Shown one piece after another: positions 62,448-64,000 of a stretch of 64,000 nucleotides of DNA. Both the position numbers and the translations under genes were made by a program. This stretch comes from Chitinophagaceae bacterium (GTDB lineage Bacteria; Bacteroidota; Bacteroidia; Chitinophagales; Chitinophagaceae), in NCBI GenBank assembly GCA_019745155.1, contig JAIETM010000003.1:186001-250000 (forward strand), given 5' to 3'. Below the pieces are notes generated by a model. It saw only the letters and a list, made by a program, of their open reading frames with translations. It was not told where the DNA came from and did no database searches. Numbering within the stretch: position 1 is the first letter of the stretch; each line of letters starts with the position of its first letter.

Positions 62448-62770
62448 TTACACGGATTTAGCGGATTACACGGATTATTGAGCCATCAAGCGGTGTCCTC
62501 ACCGCGTCTTTTCAATAAATGAACAAAATTGTTCAACCCCTTCGGGGTTGTGCCGCGTTTAATATTTATTAGTGCTATTCCTATTGGACGCCTTCAGCGT
62601 CCCAGTTCGCGCGGCGTCTCTCGAAAGTATCAAGGCACCCCCTCTCCTTTGGAGAGGGATGGGGTGAGGTCAAAATAATTAATGATAATGCTACCAGTCC
62701 TAGCTAGGTCTCCCGAAAATAACCCTGCGATAAATGATTATGGTCGGGCGACCAACAAGGGCAGTCGCAT
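62448..62770. repeat. Intergenic region with four kinds of short repeats
   Basis: 323 bases without a gene. In order: a direct repeat TTACACGGATT at 62448-62458 and 62466-62476; the palindrome CAACCCC-TTC-GGGGTTG at 62534-62550; GGACGC-CTTCA-GCGTCC at 62586-62602; CCCTCTCC-TTT-GGAGAGGG at 62640-62658 followed by ATGGGGTGAGGT. These resemble REP-like elements spread over Bacteroidota genomes. The feoB terminator is not evident; the palindromes may replace it. Confidence 0.72.
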
Positions 62771-63547
62771 TTAATTACTTACCAGCGTAGCAAGTTTTTT
62801 TGCATTGATATATTGAGCCGTATATTGAACACGAAGTGTTCCATTGGAAAGTGAGCCATTTAAAGTTTTTAGTACACGCTTGTAGGCAAGTGGATTAACA
62901 CAAGTAAAAGAAGTGTCTTTGAAAGAGAGATACAAGACTCTTCCATTCAGCATATCAAGCTTGACATCGCTTACACTTTGATCAACAATACCCTTGATTC
63001 TGTATAAAGATGTATCGCTAGCATAACTACTGTATTTGTTACCACTTGGTAAAATATCAAATGCATTTCTTGCCGTATCGTAAGGGTTATTCTTCATCAA
63101 AACAACCTTACCAGTATCTATACCATAAGTGCGAAAAATAGTATCAACAGGAACGCCACCCCTAATCTGAGTAACAGATAGCTGGCTTTCATAAGTGCCA
63201 ATGAGTTGATATATCTTAGGGATATAAAACTGAAACCCTGACTTTGTATAAGTTTTCCCATCTTTTGTAATAGTGAGATTGCCGGATGCGCCAGCGCCCA
63301 CTACAGCAAAAATTACTGAGTCTGACACTACCTGAACCGACTTGGCTGCAGTTCCGCCAAAACTCACTTGCATACCGCTTGAAAAGTTGGTGCCAACAAT
63401 ACGCACAGGATCATCAGTAGTAGCAGTAACAGGAAGAAAGCTTTTTATCTCTATTGCCTGAGGCGCAAGTATTACCTGAGGCTCAGCATCAGGTTTCATA
63501 CAAGAAAAAGACACTGCTGTAAATAATATGATCGATAGGTATTTCAT
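62771..63547 (-). CDS. IPT/TIG-domain lipoprotein
   Basis: 258 residues. Lipoprotein signal MKYLSIILFTAVSFSC (Cys16). An IPT/TIG domain spans about 32-115: IEIKSFLPVTATTDDPVRIV, GTNFSSGMQVSFGGTAAKSV and GASGNLTITKDGKTYTKSGF. The C-terminal half (about 115-258) starts YQLIGTYESQLSVTQIRGG and is unknown. Likely a surface or outer-membrane anchored protein, perhaps glycan-binding. Confidence 0.83.
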   Translation of the reverse strand: MKYLSIILFTAVSFSCMKPDAEPQVILAPQAIEIKSFLPVTATTDDPVRIVGTNFSSGMQVSFGGTAAKSVQVVSDSVIFAVVGAGASGNLTITKDGKTYTKSGFQFYIPKIYQLIGTYESQLSVTQIRGGVPVDTIFRTYGIDTGKVVLMKNNPYDTARNAFDILPSGNKYSSYASDTSLYRIKGIVDQSVSDVKLDMLNGRVLYLSFKDTSFTCVNPLAYKRVLKTLNGSLSNGTLRVQYTAQYINAKKLATLVSN

Positions 63548-63760
63548 TAAACAAGTAGCCCTGAAAAATTATAAACTTACTATTTTTAAAGCATCATGAA
63601 AACTGAAGACTTTCCATTAGATGCTTACTTAAAAGTACACAATATTTAACCGCATTTTGCTCCATTATGAATATTTTAATAAAAGTATAATCTGAGATTC
63701 ATTACTTATTTATTGAAACGGTTACCAACAAGGGCATAATTCTATCAACACACTTATTGA

Positions 63761-64000
63761 TTACCTACTTTCATAGACGTTCAATGAGCAATACAGATTT
63801 ATTTTTTGAGAAGCTCCAAATGTGTATTCACGAAACTTATTAGAAAAATATTGGGTGAAGACTGATCCATCTTCAAAAGATTTCGATAGCCAACCTTTTA
63901 GTGATAGAAAGCCCGAATAATTTTTATCATTCCCATCAAACCCACTTTTAATGAATTCTAAGCCAACAAAACAACCATGTTTCGGCATGTCAATAAAAAA
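63761..64000 (-). CDS. Unidentified ORF at the right edge, possibly 5'-truncated
   Basis: Open on the minus strand from the window edge to the TAA at 63761. The first ATG inside is at 63988 (75 codons), but no stop lies between it and base 64000, so the real start may be outside. The sequence has strand-like stretches (SGFLSLKGWLSKSF, REYTFGASQKINLYCSLNV) but no recognised family. Coding status is uncertain. Confidence 0.35.
   Translation of the reverse strand, partial: FFIDMPKHGCFVGLEFIKSGFDGNDKNYSGFLSLKGWLSKSFEDGSVFTQYFSNKFREYTFGASQKINLYCSLNVYESR

Overview
The window is a piece of a Bacteroidota chromosome, most probably from the family Chitinophagaceae. The gene content points there: gldC, an OmpH-OmpH-BamA-UppS-DUF6089 envelope operon, an IPExxxVDY protein, DUF2911, TIGR02757 and GxxExxY proteins, and the phylum's promoter type (TTG, spacer, TAnnTTTG). 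Ribosome binding sites are weak throughout. No rRNA, tRNA, CRISPR array, transposase, integrase or phage gene was seen.

Layout. 1-13 kb: a truncated Ntn-type acylase, a deoxyhypusine-synthase-like enzyme, cystathionine gamma-synthase, a GH3 beta-glucosidase and a GH9 cellulase fused to a CE4-like deacetylase. 11.6-17.5 kb: FAH-family hydrolase, a GxxExxY gene bracketed by inverted repeats, flavin reductase, two PH-domain membrane proteins, a short-chain dehydrogenase and a HAD nucleotidase. 17.5-27 kb: a small Cys/Lys-rich secreted protein, phospholipid genes psd and cdsA, two CPBP proteases around a dus gene, glutathione peroxidase, aldehyde dehydrogenase, tadA, superoxide dismutase and small lipoproteins. 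27-38.6 kb: yidD-rnpA-rpmH, murI, and the long minus-strand envelope series (nadK, DUF6089, uppS, bamA, two ompH), then cvpA, yqeY and gldC. 38.6-50.5 kb: glycosyltransferase, 3-hydroxyacyl-CoA dehydrogenase, MerR regulator, thioredoxin-like lipoprotein, MscS, lpxH, GGCT-like, LUD, ftsH, rsfS, birA, an MFS transporter and selD.

50.6-56.4 kb is an AT-rich island unlike its surroundings. It encodes two tandem, translationally coupled, secreted mini-proteins that share an ungapped motif (CDxxNx3CxIx6TGxLI). An intrinsic terminator follows them, then three overlapping genes: a lipoprotein, a MauE/DoxX-like membrane protein with a Cys-x-Cys motif, and a TonB-receptor-like outer-membrane barrel. 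A divergent LuxR-type response regulator lacks the usual receiver lysine. A terminator hairpin with no gene in front of it lies in the divergent region. This is the best candidate for an undescribed system: a secreted disulfide mini-protein with its own envelope machinery and regulator. The function is inference.

56.4-64 kb: methyltransferase and pterin dehydratase, a MntA-HepT toxin-antitoxin pair, an IPExxxVDY protein, an M28 peptidase divergent from feoB, an intergenic stretch packed with four kinds of short repeat, an IPT/TIG lipoprotein and a truncated ORF at the right edge.
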